From JBPBQZ01 sp050955105 (GTDB lineage: Bacteria > Pseudomonadota > Gammaproteobacteria > Burkholderiales > Burkholderiaceae), in the NCBI GenBank assembly GCA_050955105.1, contig JBPBQZ010000057.1, positions 12,729 to 76,728 on the forward strand: DNA of 64,000 nt, given 5' to 3'. Made by a program: the position numbers and the translations under genes. Below the pieces are notes generated by a model. The model was given only the letters and a program-made list of their open reading frames with translations, did not search any database and was not told the DNA's origin. The first letter of the stretch is position 1, and the number at the start of each line of letters is the position of its first letter. Shown one piece after another: positions 9,055 to 17,636 of the stretch.

Positions 9055-9078
9055 AATGCCACCGCACGACCCCACTAT
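9050..9078 (+). promoter_or_regulatory. RpoH (sigma-32) heat-shock promoter of htpG
   Basis: CTTGAAA (9050-9056) is followed after 13 bp by CCCCACTAT (9070-9078). This closely matches the sigma-32 consensus CTTGAAA-N11-16-CCCCATNT. The -35 overlaps the TGA stop codon of the upstream regulator gene (9052-9054). Initiation here would give a leader of about 95 nt before htpG, as expected for a heat-shock chaperone gene. Confidence 0.82.
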
Positions 9079-9179
9079 GAGCGCGTCGGAAAGCTGGCTG
9101 CGCCGGGCCGCACAAGGCCCGGGTACCAAGCCGCTTTCATCACTCTTTCTTATCAGACGATATTTCTAGGAATCGAAGC

Positions 9180-11147
9180 ATGGCGCAAGAAACTCTAAGC
9201 TTTCAAGCCGAGGTCAAGCAGCTGCTGAAGCTGATGATCCATTCTTTGTATAGCAATAAGGAAATCTTTCTGCGTGAGCTGATTTCCAATGCATCGGATG
9301 CGGCCGACAAGTTGCGTTTCGAGGCACTCGCCAACCCGTCGCTGCTGGAAAACGATGCCGATCTGAAGATCAGTGTGGCTTTCGACAAGGCGGCGCGCAC
9401 GCTGTCGATCAGCGATAACGGCATCGGCCTGAGCCGCGACGAGGCGATCGCCAATCTCGGCACCATCGCCCGCTCGGGCACGCGCGAGTTCTTCCAGAAT
9501 CTGTCGGGCGACCAGCAAAAGGACGCGGCCTTGATCGGCCAGTTCGGCGTCGGTTTCTATTCGGCCTTCATCGTTGCCGACCGCGTCTCGGTGGAAAGTC
9601 GCCGCGCCGGACTGCCGGCCGCGGAAGGCGTGCGCTGGGAGAGCCAGGGCGATGGCGAATTCACCATCGAGACGATCGAACGCGCGAGTCGCGGCACCAC
9701 CATCACGCTGCATCTGCGCGAAGGCGAAGATGAATTGCTGTCGACCTGGCGCCTGAAGTCGATCATCCAGAAGTACTCCGATCACATCGCACTGCCAATT
9801 CTGATGCCCAAGGAAGAATGGGACGAAGAGAAGAAGGAAATGGTATTGCGTGACGAACAGGAGACGGTGAACCAGGCCAGCGCCCTGTGGACTCGTTCGC
9901 GCAACGACATCACCGATACCCAGTATCAAGAGTTCTATCGTCACCTCGCGCATGACAACGAGTTGCCCTTGGCCTGGACGCATAACCGCGTCGAAGGCCG
10001 CAGCGAATATACCCAGTTGCTGTATCTGCCCGCACACGCGCCTTTCGATCTGTACGACCGCGGTCAACGTGGTGGTCTGAAGCTGTACGTGAAGCGCGTT
10101 TTCATCATGGAAGACGCCGAGCAACTGTTGCCGGCTTATCTGCGCTTCCTGCGTGGCGTGGTCGACAGCAATGATCTGCCGCTGAACGTGTCGCGCGAGA
10201 TCTTGCAGGAAAGCCGCGATGTGAAGGCGATCCGCGAAGGCGTGACGAAGCGCGCGCTGTCGATGCTCGAAGATCTGGCACGCAAGGAAAAGGAAGGGCC
10301 GACCACGGCGGCCGCCGACGCTGCTGCGCAAGATGCGCCGGCCGACGAGGTGCTGGCCGAGAAGGGCGTGCCGGAGCATGAAAAGTATCCGCTGTTCTGG
10401 AGCGAGTTCGGCCAGGTCCTGAAGGAAGGCATCGGCGAAGACACGCCTAACCGCGAGCGCATTGCCAAGTTGCTGCGCTTTGCTTCGACGCACAGCGACA
10501 CCTCGGCGCAAACCGTTTCATTCGAAGACTACGTCGCTCGGATGAAGGAAGACCAGACGCAAATCTTTTACGTCAGCGCCGATAGCTGGCAGGCGGCGCG
10601 CAATAGTCCGCACCTGGAAGTGTTCCGCAAGAAGGGGCTGGAAGTCCTGCTGCTCAGCGAGCGCGTCGATGAATGGATGTTGTCGTTCCTTACCGAATTC
10701 GAAGGCAAGCCGATTGTCAGCGTGGCGCGCGGCGACCTGAATCTGCCGGAAGACGCCAGCGAGAAAGAGACCCGCGAAAAGACCAGCGAAACGCTCGGGC
10801 CGTTGATTGCGGCGATGAAGGAAGCGTTGCAGGACAAGGCCAAGGAAGTGCGGGTAAGCGCGCGACTCACCGATTCGCCCTCTTGCCTGGTAGTGGACGA
10901 AGGCGAGATGAGCGGACATTTGCAACGGCTGTTGAAAGCGGCCGGACAGAAAGCGCCCGATGCGCGACCGGTGCTGGAAATCAACGCCGAGCATCCGCTC
11001 ATCGCGCGGCTGACGCCCGATTCGCCGCGCTTGAACGATTGGTCGCATTTGCTGTTCGACCAGGCGTTGCTGGCGGAGGGCGGCACGTTGGAAGACCCGG
11101 CCAGCTATGTGCGCCGCACCAACACGCTGCTCACCGAGCAACTGTGA
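9180..11147 (+). CDS. htpG: Hsp90-family chaperone HtpG
   Basis: HtpG is the cytosolic bacterial Hsp90, an ATP-dependent dimeric chaperone. The N-terminal GHKL ATPase motifs are intact: LRELISNASDAADKLR near residue 30, DNGIGLSRDE and GQFGVGFYSAF. The middle domain shows NVSREILQESRDVKAIR. At 655 residues it is longer than most homologues (about 625-635). The excess is explained by an Ala/Asp-rich insertion at about residues 378-400, between the middle-domain subdomains. ATG 9180 is preceded by AGGAATCG. A sigma-32 promoter lies about 100 bp upstream. The ubiC-like gene follows immediately. Confidence 0.97.
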   Translation: MAQETLSFQAEVKQLLKLMIHSLYSNKEIFLRELISNASDAADKLRFEALANPSLLENDADLKISVAFDKAARTLSISDNGIGLSRDEAIANLGTIARSGTREFFQNLSGDQQKDAALIGQFGVGFYSAFIVADRVSVESRRAGLPAAEGVRWESQGDGEFTIETIERASRGTTITLHLREGEDELLSTWRLKSIIQKYSDHIALPILMPKEEWDEEKKEMVLRDEQETVNQASALWTRSRNDITDTQYQEFYRHLAHDNELPLAWTHNRVEGRSEYTQLLYLPAHAPFDLYDRGQRGGLKLYVKRVFIMEDAEQLLPAYLRFLRGVVDSNDLPLNVSREILQESRDVKAIREGVTKRALSMLEDLARKEKEGPTTAAADAAAQDAPADEVLAEKGVPEHEKYPLFWSEFGQVLKEGIGEDTPNRERIAKLLRFASTHSDTSAQTVSFEDYVARMKEDQTQIFYVSADSWQAARNSPHLEVFRKKGLEVLLLSERVDEWMLSFLTEFEGKPIVSVARGDLNLPEDASEKETREKTSETLGPLIAAMKEALQDKAKEVRVSARLTDSPSCLVVDEGEMSGHLQRLLKAAGQKAPDARPVLEINAEHPLIARLTPDSPRLNDWSHLLFDQALLAEGGTLEDPASYVRRTNTLLTEQL

Positions 11148-11799
11148 GGCAAAGCTGGGACTAGTCGACCTCAACGCGCCGCATGACCGCGGCGCCGGCC
11201 AGCACCACGCGGAGCAAGCCCGCGCGGGCGGCTGGCGGGCGCGGCCGTCGGCCGTCTGGTCGCCAGCGCAGCAAGACTGGCTGACACGCGGTGGTTCGCT
11301 GACTTTGCATTTGCAGGCCTTAGGCGCGGTGCAGATCGAGGTGCTGAGCGAAGGCGCGACAGCGGCCCGGGGCAGCGACGCACACTGCTTGCGAGCCCGC
11401 ATCGGCGCGCCGATCTGGCTGCGCGAGGTGGTGCTGAGGGTGGATGGCCGGGCTTGCGTCGCCGCGCATAGCGTGACGCCGCTGCATGCCAGTCGCGGCG
11501 CGTGGCGAGCGATGCGCGGTTTGCATACGCGGCCGCTGGGCAGCCTGCTTTACCACGATCGCTCGGTGACGCGTTCGGCACTGGTGAGTCGGCGGGTGAT
11601 GGGAGGTGATCCGCTTTATGCATTGGCTGGCCGCGCAAGCGTTCAGAACACAGCGGATCCGGCAGGCACGCGCAACCTGGCGCAACTGGAGCGGGCGCTG
11701 CCGGCGCGGCGCTCCGTCTTTATGCGGCGCGGGCAGCCGCTACTGGTGGTTGAATGTCTGTTGCCATCGCTTTGGAGCCTGCTGAGCGGAGTGGACTGA
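11107..11799 (+). CDS. ubiC: Chorismate--pyruvate lyase (UbiC)
   Basis: UbiC removes pyruvate from chorismate to give 4-hydroxybenzoate, the first committed step of ubiquinone synthesis. Family features are QQDWLTRGGSLT, PIWLREVVLRVDG, AAHSVTPL, LLYHDRSVTRS and a late VVEC with the catalytic-type Glu. The start is unclear. The only ATG in frame (11107) lies inside the end of htpG, and no ATG, GTG or TTG occurs between it and the conserved region. A CTG at 11155 sits 5 nt after GAGG and is an alternative. The true protein probably begins between these points and the WRARPSAVW segment. It overlaps the next gene by one base (TGATG). Confidence 0.85.
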   Translation: MCAAPTRCSPSNCEAKLGLVDLNAPHDRGAGQHHAEQARAGGWRARPSAVWSPAQQDWLTRGGSLTLHLQALGAVQIEVLSEGATAARGSDAHCLRARIGAPIWLREVVLRVDGRACVAAHSVTPLHASRGAWRAMRGLHTRPLGSLLYHDRSVTRSALVSRRVMGGDPLYALAGRASVQNTADPAGTRNLAQLERALPARRSVFMRRGQPLLVVECLLPSLWSLLSGVD

Positions 11800-12272
11800 T
11801 GCTGCAGGGCTTTCCCGCGGTGCTCGATGCCCGCACCACCATCTTGTTGCTCGGCAGCTTTCCCGGCGAAGCGTCGTTGGCGGCCGCGCAATATTATGCG
11901 CATCCGCGGAATCAATTCTGGCGCCTGCTCGGCGCGGTACTCGCCGAGCCCCTGACGGACCTCGATTACGATGCGCGTCTACAACGCTTGTTGGCGCGCG
12001 GCATAGGCGTGTGGGACGTGCTGGCCGCTTGCCGCCGCGAGGGCAGCCTGGACGCTGCGATCCGCGAGGCTCAGCCTAATGATTTCGCGCGCTTGCGCGA
12101 GCAAGCGCCGCAATTGCTGCGCGTATGTTTCAACGGCAAGACGGCGGCACGCTTCGAGCCCATAATTCGCGCCGCGGGTTTTGAAACCCGCATTCTTCCT
12201 TCGTCGAGCCCAGCTTACGCGGCGCTCGATTTCGACAAGAAACTCGCGGTCTGGCGAAGCATTCTTCGCTGA
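11799..12272 (+). CDS. Uracil-DNA-glycosylase-superfamily protein (hypoxanthine/deoxyinosine glycosylase type, family 6)
   Basis: This 157-residue protein is of the UDG superfamily. It resembles the Mug-like COG3663 group, whose characterised members excise hypoxanthine (deoxyinosine) from DNA. The first motif LLLGSFPGEASL is followed by AAQYYAHPRNQFW, typical of family 6. The second motif is LPSSSPAYA near residue 130. The start is ATG 11799, which overlaps the ubiC stop codon and follows a GGAG at 7-nt spacing. An upstream start at 11754 is possible but less consistent with family N-termini (MLQGFPAVLDAR). Co-translation with ubiC is likely. It would act in base-excision repair. Confidence 0.85.
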   Translation: MLQGFPAVLDARTTILLLGSFPGEASLAAAQYYAHPRNQFWRLLGAVLAEPLTDLDYDARLQRLLARGIGVWDVLAACRREGSLDAAIREAQPNDFARLREQAPQLLRVCFNGKTAARFEPIIRAAGFETRILPSSSPAYAALDFDKKLAVWRSILR

Positions 12273-12293
12273 CCGCTGCCAAGAGGCCGCTGC

Positions 12294-13232
12294 ATGACTC
12301 AACCGATTCGCCGGGGCTCCGCCGAGGCGCGCGCTTTCAAGCGTCAGCACGACCGGGACACGGCCAGCCGTCGCGGCGACGCTCATGGCGCGCCGCGTGA
12401 CAGACGCGCGGGCCAGGGCAACCGTGCCGACAACGATCACGAAGCAGATTTCGATACACTCGAAAAGCCTGGGCGCCAGCCGCGCTTTGCACCGGTAACC
12501 TTTTCGGAAGAAGGCGGCGTGCGCTTTCTGCATTTTGCGACCGAGTGGGTGCAGGGCGCGATGCGGCTGTCGCGCCCCTGGCGCATCGAACTGGAATACG
12601 CGCAACAGATGATGTCGTGGCTGTTGTTCCTGAACCCGCCGGCGCGCGTAGCGCAACTGGGGCTGGGCGCCGCGGCGTTGACGAAATTCTGCTATCGCGA
12701 ATTCAATGCCACCGAGGTCACGGCGGTCGAATTGAATCCGGCCGTGGTGGTGGCGGCGCGCACCATGTTCGCCTTGCCCGCCGATGACGCGCGCTTATCG
12801 GTGATCGAATCCGACGCTTGGGATTTCGTCACCGATGCACGGCAGCGTGGCGCTTTCGGGGCGCTGCAAGTCGATCTATACGACGCCACCGCGCGCGGCC
12901 CGGTGCTCGACAGCGTGGCTTTTTATCGCGCCTGCCGCAACTGCCTGCAGGAGCCCGGCATGCTGGTCGTCAACCTGTTCGGCGACCATCCCAGCTTCGC
13001 GCGCAATATGCGCCACATCCGCGCGGCATTCGGTGGCCGCGCGCTGGCTTTGCCGGAAGTGCACGAGGGCAACCGTGTGGTACTGGCCTTCAATGGACCG
13101 GCGCTCGATTTCAGTTGGAGCGACCTGGCCGAACGGGCCGCCTATCTGCAAAAGACCTTCGCATTGCCGGCCAAATCGTGGGTGAAAGCATTGCGAAATG
13201 TTTGCGACAATGCGCCGAGCCTGGCTATTTGA
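12294..13232 (+). CDS. Spermidine-synthase-like methyltransferase-fold protein
   Basis: This 312-residue protein has a basic, low-complexity N-terminus (1-60) and a Rossmann core related to spermidine/spermine synthases. Core features are VAQLGLGAAALTKFCYRE at about 120-137, TAVELNPAVVVAAR and a VDLYDA acidic motif. Bacterial relatives of this size are commonly called spermidine synthase-like, but many lack proof of polyamine activity. The putrescine-binding region is poorly recognisable, so the substrate is uncertain. It starts 21 bp after the glycosylase gene and probably belongs to the same transcript. An odd feature is the Arg/Asp-rich leader before the conserved domain. Confidence 0.75.
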   Translation: MTQPIRRGSAEARAFKRQHDRDTASRRGDAHGAPRDRRAGQGNRADNDHEADFDTLEKPGRQPRFAPVTFSEEGGVRFLHFATEWVQGAMRLSRPWRIELEYAQQMMSWLLFLNPPARVAQLGLGAAALTKFCYREFNATEVTAVELNPAVVVAARTMFALPADDARLSVIESDAWDFVTDARQRGAFGALQVDLYDATARGPVLDSVAFYRACRNCLQEPGMLVVNLFGDHPSFARNMRHIRAAFGGRALALPEVHEGNRVVLAFNGPALDFSWSDLAERAAYLQKTFALPAKSWVKALRNVCDNAPSLAI

Positions 13233-13307
13233 GCGGGTGTCGCAGCCCTGTCAGTTGCCTGCATCCAACAATCAGACCGATCACCGCAGGCTTGCTGTAA
13301 ACCGCGA

Positions 13308-13335
13308 TTGACCCCGCTGCGGGCGCTCCTATACT
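13308..13335 (+). promoter_or_regulatory. Predicted sigma-70 promoter of the DUF3311/transporter pair
   Basis: TTGACC (13308-13313) and TATACT (13330-13335) are separated by 16 bp, with one mismatch each to consensus. They lie about 75 bp before the DUF3311 start codon. The intervening leader is short and ends in a strong AAAAGGAG ribosome site. Confidence 0.65.
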
Positions 13336-13408
13336 CTTTTGCACTTGCGTTCGGACCCGTTTTCGAGATAAAACCCCGGCGCGTCTCAAAAATTAAAAGG
13401 AGTCAATC

Positions 13409-13660
13409 ATGACCCGTCCCGTGACCGGGGGCAGGGCGAGCAGACACTGGCTTTGGCTACTTCTGCTGCCCTTTATCGGAGTGCTGTGGGTACCGTTCTA
13501 CAACAAGAGCGAACCGCAGTTGTGGGATTTTCCGTTTTTCTATTGGTATCAGTTGGCGTGGGTATTGATCAGCGCGGTCATCACCGCTTTGGTCTACGTG
13601 AAGACTAAGAGCCTATACAAGCCTGATCCGCTGGCTCGGCGCGATGGGGGTGCGCGATGA
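13409..13660 (+). CDS. DUF3311 small membrane protein, transporter partner
   Basis: This 83-residue protein has two membrane segments (about 15-33 and 45-65) and the aromatic LWDFPFFYWYQLAWV stretch typical of DUF3311. Such proteins are regularly encoded directly before an SSS-family solute symporter and are thought to be its accessory subunit. Here the genes overlap by 4 bp (ATGA). An AAAAGGAG ribosome site precedes the ATG. The biochemical role of the family is unknown. Confidence 0.88.
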   Translation: MTRPVTGGRASRHWLWLLLLPFIGVLWVPFYNKSEPQLWDFPFFYWYQLAWVLISAVITALVYVKTKSLYKPDPLARRDGGAR

Positions 13661-15213
13661 CCGTCAACGTAACCGCCACCGTTGTTTTCGTATTGTTCTT
13701 CGTCGGTGTTACCGTGCTCGGCTTTTTCGCCGCACGCTGGCGTCGTGGCGACATGGGCCTGCTGGATGAGTGGGGCCTGGGCGGCCGCCGCTTCGGCACC
13801 ATGGTGACCTGGTTTCTGCTCGGCGGCGACCTTTACACCGCCTATACCTTCGTCGCCGTGCCCGCGCTCGTATTCGGTGCCGGTGCCACCGGCTTTTTCG
13901 CGCTGCCTTATACGATCCTGATCTATCCGTTCGCCTTCGTCGTGTTCCCGAAGTTATGGGCAATCTCGAAGCGGCACGGCTACGTCACAGCGTCGGACTT
14001 CGTGCATGCGCGCTATAACAGCCCGGTGCTGGCATTAGCAGTCGCCGTAACCGGCATTATCGCGACGATGCCTTACATTGCCTTGCAACTGGTGGGTATC
14101 GAAGTCGTGATCGGCGCGCTGGGTTTCGACACCAGTGGCTTCGTCGGTGACTTGCCGCTGATCATCGCCTTCGCGATTCTCGCCGGCTACACCTACACCA
14201 GCGGCTTGCGCGCGCCGGCCATGATCGCGGTGGTGAAAGATCTGCTGATCTACATCACCATCATCGCGGCAATGATCGTGATCCCTGCGCAGTTGGGCGG
14301 TTTCAGCCATATTTTTGCTGCAGCCGATGCGTCGAAGCTGTTGTTGAAGGCTCCTGACACGACCAGCCTGAATGGCTATAGCGCCTACTCGACGCTTGCG
14401 CTCGGTTCGGCACTGGCGTTGTTCCTGTATCCGCACTCGATCACCGCGGTGTTGAGTTCGAAGTCAGGCAATACGATTCGCCGCAATATGGCGTTGTTGC
14501 CGGCTTACTCGCTGGTGCTGGGCTTGCTGGCCTTGCTGGGCTTCATGGCGCTGGCCGCGGGCGTGAAAGACATGCCCGAGTTCGTGCCGTTCTTCAAGGC
14601 TTACGGCTCGAACTTCGCGGTGCCGGCGCTGTTCCTGCACTTCTTCCCGTCGTGGTTTGTCGGTGTGGCGTTCGCGGCCATTGCCATCGGTGCGCTGGTG
14701 CCGGCGGCCATCATGTCGATTGCGGCCGCCAATCTGTACACGCGTAATATCCATCGCGTGTACTTCAACCGCAGCATGACGGGCAACAAGGAAACCGATA
14801 TCGCCAAGCTGGTGTCGCTGGTGGTGAAGGTTGGCGCGGTGGCGTTCATCATCTTCCTGCCGCTGACGTATGCGATCCAGTTGCAGTTGCTGGGTGGTAT
14901 CTGGATTATCCAGACGCTGCCGGCGATCGTGCTGGGCCTGTACACGCGCGTACTCGATCATCGCGCGCTGTTGATCGGCTGGCTGGCCGGTATCGTTACC
15001 GGCACCTGGATGGCGGCGTCGCTGAAGCTGGCGGGGTCGACCTATCCGATCCATTTCGCCGGCCACGTGATTCCCGGCTATGCGGCGATCTGGGCGTTGG
15101 TGGTCAACCTCGTGGTGTCGTTCGTGCTGAGCTTCCTGTTCCGCGCGGTCGGCATGACCAGTTCGAAGGATCTGACGCGCGCTGAAGACTATCTGGACGT
15201 CGTCGAGGGTTGA
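13657..15213 (+). CDS. Sodium:solute symporter (SSS family, MctP-like monocarboxylate permease)
   Basis: This 518-residue transporter has about 13 membrane helices. It carries the SSS signature region near the N-terminus (GLGGRRFGTMVTWFLLGGD) and a helix with IAIGALVPAAIMSIAAANLY. In Burkholderia-type bacteria and rhizobia this subgroup, together with DUF3311, is annotated as a monocarboxylate (lactate/pyruvate/acetate/alanine) permease (MctP). The specific substrate cannot be told from sequence. It overlaps the DUF3311 gene by 4 bp, so expression is translationally coupled. Two hairpins follow the stop codon, the second with a T-run. Confidence 0.88.
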   Translation: MTVNVTATVVFVLFFVGVTVLGFFAARWRRGDMGLLDEWGLGGRRFGTMVTWFLLGGDLYTAYTFVAVPALVFGAGATGFFALPYTILIYPFAFVVFPKLWAISKRHGYVTASDFVHARYNSPVLALAVAVTGIIATMPYIALQLVGIEVVIGALGFDTSGFVGDLPLIIAFAILAGYTYTSGLRAPAMIAVVKDLLIYITIIAAMIVIPAQLGGFSHIFAAADASKLLLKAPDTTSLNGYSAYSTLALGSALALFLYPHSITAVLSSKSGNTIRRNMALLPAYSLVLGLLALLGFMALAAGVKDMPEFVPFFKAYGSNFAVPALFLHFFPSWFVGVAFAAIAIGALVPAAIMSIAAANLYTRNIHRVYFNRSMTGNKETDIAKLVSLVVKVGAVAFIIFLPLTYAIQLQLLGGIWIIQTLPAIVLGLYTRVLDHRALLIGWLAGIVTGTWMAASLKLAGSTYPIHFAGHVIPGYAAIWALVVNLVVSFVLSFLFRAVGMTSSKDLTRAEDYLDVVEG

Positions 15214-15217
15214 TGAC

Positions 15218-15249
15218 GGTTGAGGGCTGCGGCAGCGCGGCCCTCAACC
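15218..15249 (+). terminator. First hairpin after the transporter gene
   Basis: GGTTGAGGGC (15218-15227) and GCCCTCAACC (15240-15249) form a perfect 10-bp stem with a 12-nt loop, starting 5 bp after the stop codon. No T-run follows, so it probably supports rather than causes termination. Confidence 0.5.
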
Positions 15250-15276
15250 CCGAAAGTTCGACGTGAGCAGCATGAG

Positions 15277-15311
15277 AAAGGCCGGCGGAATTGCTTCCGC
15301 CGGCCTTTTTT
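15277..15311 (+). terminator. Intrinsic terminator between mctP-like gene and tal
   Basis: A 14-bp perfect stem, AAAGGCCGGCGGAA (15277-15290) with TTCCGCCGGCCTTT (15295-15308) around a TTGC loop, runs into six T residues (15306-15311). It ends plus-strand transcription before the convergent tal gene. The A-rich left flank may also give weak function on the minus strand. Confidence 0.9.
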
Positions 15312-15337
15312 ACGCTGCCGCTGATTCGATCGCTAAA

Positions 15338-16291
15338 TCAGATCAATGCGGTAATCAGCTTCTCGACCTTGATCGCGTCGGCGGCGAATTGCCGGATGCC
15401 GTCGGCCAGTTTCTCGGTAGCCATCGGATCTTCGTTCAGGCCGAAGCGGTACGAAGGCTCGTCCGCCGCAATGCGCTCGACAGGATCGTCCTTGGCGATT
15501 TCGGGAGACAGTTTGCGGGTGACTGGATCGTTGGACTTGCTCAGCTTATCGAGCAAATCGGGACTGATGGTCAGCAAGTCGCAGCCGGCCAGTTCGATGA
15601 TTTGCGACAGCGTGCGGAAGCTCGCGCCCATGACTTCGGTCGAATAGCCGAACTTCTTGTAATAGGCGTAGATGTGCTTGACCGATTTCACGCCGGGATC
15701 GTTCGCGCCGCCGTCTTTCACGTCGTCCCACTTGTCACCCGCGGCCTTCTTGTAAAAGTCGTAGATGCGGCCGACGAACGGCGAAATCAGCGTGGCGCCG
15801 GCTTCGGCACAGGCCACCGCTTGCGGCAGGCTGAACATCAACGTCATATTGCAATGGATGCCTTCGCGCTGCAGCACCTCGGCCGCGCGGATGCCTTCCC
15901 AGGTTGAGGCGATCTTGATCAGCACGCGCTCGCGCGGCACGCCATACGACTCGTACAGCGAGATGATGGTGTGCGCCTTTTCCAGCGTGGCGGCGGTGTC
16001 GAACGACAGCCGGGCGTCGACTTCCGTGGAGACGCGGCCTGGAATGATGTCGAGGATCTTGCGGCCGAAGGCGACCAGCAGTTCATCCATGATGCTGCTC
16101 AAGGGGCGCGTGCGGTGTTGCTTGACGGTTTCTTCCAGCAGCGGACGGTACTCGTCCTTCTGCACGGCTTTGAGAATCAGCGACGGGTTGGTGGTTGCGT
16201 CTTGTGGACGGTATTGTTCCAGCAGTTGGAAATCACCACTGTCGGCGACGACGGTGGTGAACTGCTTCAGCTGGTCGAGGGTAGTCGACAT
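15338..16291 (-). CDS. tal: Transaldolase
   Basis: This is a 317-residue class I transaldolase of the TalB type. It transfers a dihydroxyacetone unit between sedoheptulose-7-phosphate and glyceraldehyde-3-phosphate in the non-oxidative pentose phosphate pathway. The Schiff-base lysine is K126 in VLIKIASTWEG. Also present are DATTNPSLI near residue 31 and CNMTLMFSLPQAVACAEAG. It is a monocistronic minus-strand gene converging on the transporter operon. The VWA-protein gene lies upstream, ending 109 bp away. Full length, nothing unusual. Confidence 0.97.
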   Translation of the reverse strand: MSTTLDQLKQFTTVVADSGDFQLLEQYRPQDATTNPSLILKAVQKDEYRPLLEETVKQHRTRPLSSIMDELLVAFGRKILDIIPGRVSTEVDARLSFDTAATLEKAHTIISLYESYGVPRERVLIKIASTWEGIRAAEVLQREGIHCNMTLMFSLPQAVACAEAGATLISPFVGRIYDFYKKAAGDKWDDVKDGGANDPGVKSVKHIYAYYKKFGYSTEVMGASFRTLSQIIELAGCDLLTISPDLLDKLSKSNDPVTRKLSPEIAKDDPVERIAADEPSYRFGLNEDPMATEKLADGIRQFAADAIKVEKLITALI

Positions 16292-16400
16292 GAGCGGCTC
16301 CTTGCAAAGATCGAGTTCTATTGTAATGGGCCGATTGGAGCCGCGCAGCTTGCAGGGCGCTTCGCCTGTCGCTCAGTCGGCCGATTTATCAGCCGATCTG

Positions 16401-17576
16401 TCAGCGTGTGCGCAGCGCCCGCATGCCGTCGGTCAGGCCCGCCACGGTGAGCGGATACATTCTGTCAGAAAGCAGATTACGCATGATGTCGATGGACTGG
16501 CGGTAATGCCAAACCCCCGAGGGTTCGGGATTCAACCAGATCGCCGATGTGAAATGATCTAGCAGGCGCTGTACCCAGACCGCGCCGGCTTCGTCATTGT
16601 TGTATTCGACCGAGCCGCCGGGCTGCAGAATTTCGTAGGCGCCCATGGTCGCGTCGCCGACGAAGATCAATTTATAGTCGGATTGGAATTTATGGATGAT
16701 GTCCCAGGTGGGATAGCGCTCGGCATGTCGGCGGTGATTGTTTTTCCAGACATGGTCGTAGACGCAATTATGGAAATAGAAGAATTCCATATGCTTGAAT
16801 TCGCTGCTGGCAGCCGAAAACAGCTCTTCGGTGTGGCGGATGTGGTCGTCCATCGAGCCGCCCACGTCGAGCAGCATCAGCACTTTGACCTTATTGTGCC
16901 GCTCGGGCACCATCCGCAGGTCCAGCCAACCGGCATTCGCGGCGGTGCTGCGAATCGTGTCTTCCAGATCCAGCTCTTCCACCGCGCCTTCGCGCGCGAA
17001 ATGGCGCAGTCGGCGCAGCGCCACCTTGATGTTGCGGGTACCGATTTCCAGCTGATCGTCGTAGTCTTTGTAGGCGCGCGCTTCCCAGACTTTCACCGCG
17101 CTGCGGTTGCCGCCCTGGCCGCCGATACGGATGCCTTCCGGGTTGTAGCCGCCATTACCGAACGGCGAAGTGCCGCCGGTGCCGATCCATTTCTTGCCGC
17201 CGGCGTGGCGTCCTTTTTGTTCCTCGAACAACTGCTTCAGGCGTTCGAGCAGCTTGTCGAGGCCGCCCAGCGCTTCCACGCGGGCTTTTTCTTCCGGCGT
17301 GAATTCGCGCTTCATCTGGTTTTCCAGCCACTCGCGCGGGAATTCCAGCTTGGACGTCGGGATCATCGCCACGCCTTCGAAATAGGCGGCGAAAGCACGG
17401 TCGAACTTGTCGAAATATTTCTCGTCTTTCACGAGCGTCAGGCGCGCCAGATGATAGAAATCATCGACCGATGCGCCGATCACGCCCTGTTCGAGCGCGC
17501 CCAGCAAGGTCAGGAATTCCCGCACGGTGACGGGCACGCCGCCATTGCGCACCGTAAAGAAGAAGTCGATCAACAT
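16401..17576 (-). CDS. VWA-domain CoxE-like protein, partner of MoxR ATPase
   Basis: This 391-residue protein is of the CoxE-like von Willebrand A family (COG3825). Its C-terminal VWA domain has the metal-site motif as DVGGSM in place of canonical DxSxS, a variant I recall as usual in this family. KHMEFFYFHNCVYDHVW follows, as in relatives. A Gly-rich linker (GTGGTSPFGNGGYNPEG) precedes it. An AGGAGG ribosome site sits 4 nt before the ATG. It lies 60 bp downstream of a MoxR-type ATPase on the same strand. Such pairs act as chaperone/metal-insertion or assembly factors, but the client here is unknown. Confidence 0.88.
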   Translation of the reverse strand: MLIDFFFTVRNGGVPVTVREFLTLLGALEQGVIGASVDDFYHLARLTLVKDEKYFDKFDRAFAAYFEGVAMIPTSKLEFPREWLENQMKREFTPEEKARVEALGGLDKLLERLKQLFEEQKGRHAGGKKWIGTGGTSPFGNGGYNPEGIRIGGQGGNRSAVKVWEARAYKDYDDQLEIGTRNIKVALRRLRHFAREGAVEELDLEDTIRSTAANAGWLDLRMVPERHNKVKVLMLLDVGGSMDDHIRHTEELFSAASSEFKHMEFFYFHNCVYDHVWKNNHRRHAERYPTWDIIHKFQSDYKLIFVGDATMGAYEILQPGGSVEYNNDEAGAVWVQRLLDHFTSAIWLNPEPSGVWHYRQSIDIMRNLLSDRMYPLTVAGLTDGMRALRTR

Positions 17577-17636
17577 ATTGCCTCCTCGCCGCCGCGCCTC
17601 GCATGAGCGAGCGCCGTGGCGGCGCGTATCGCGGGT

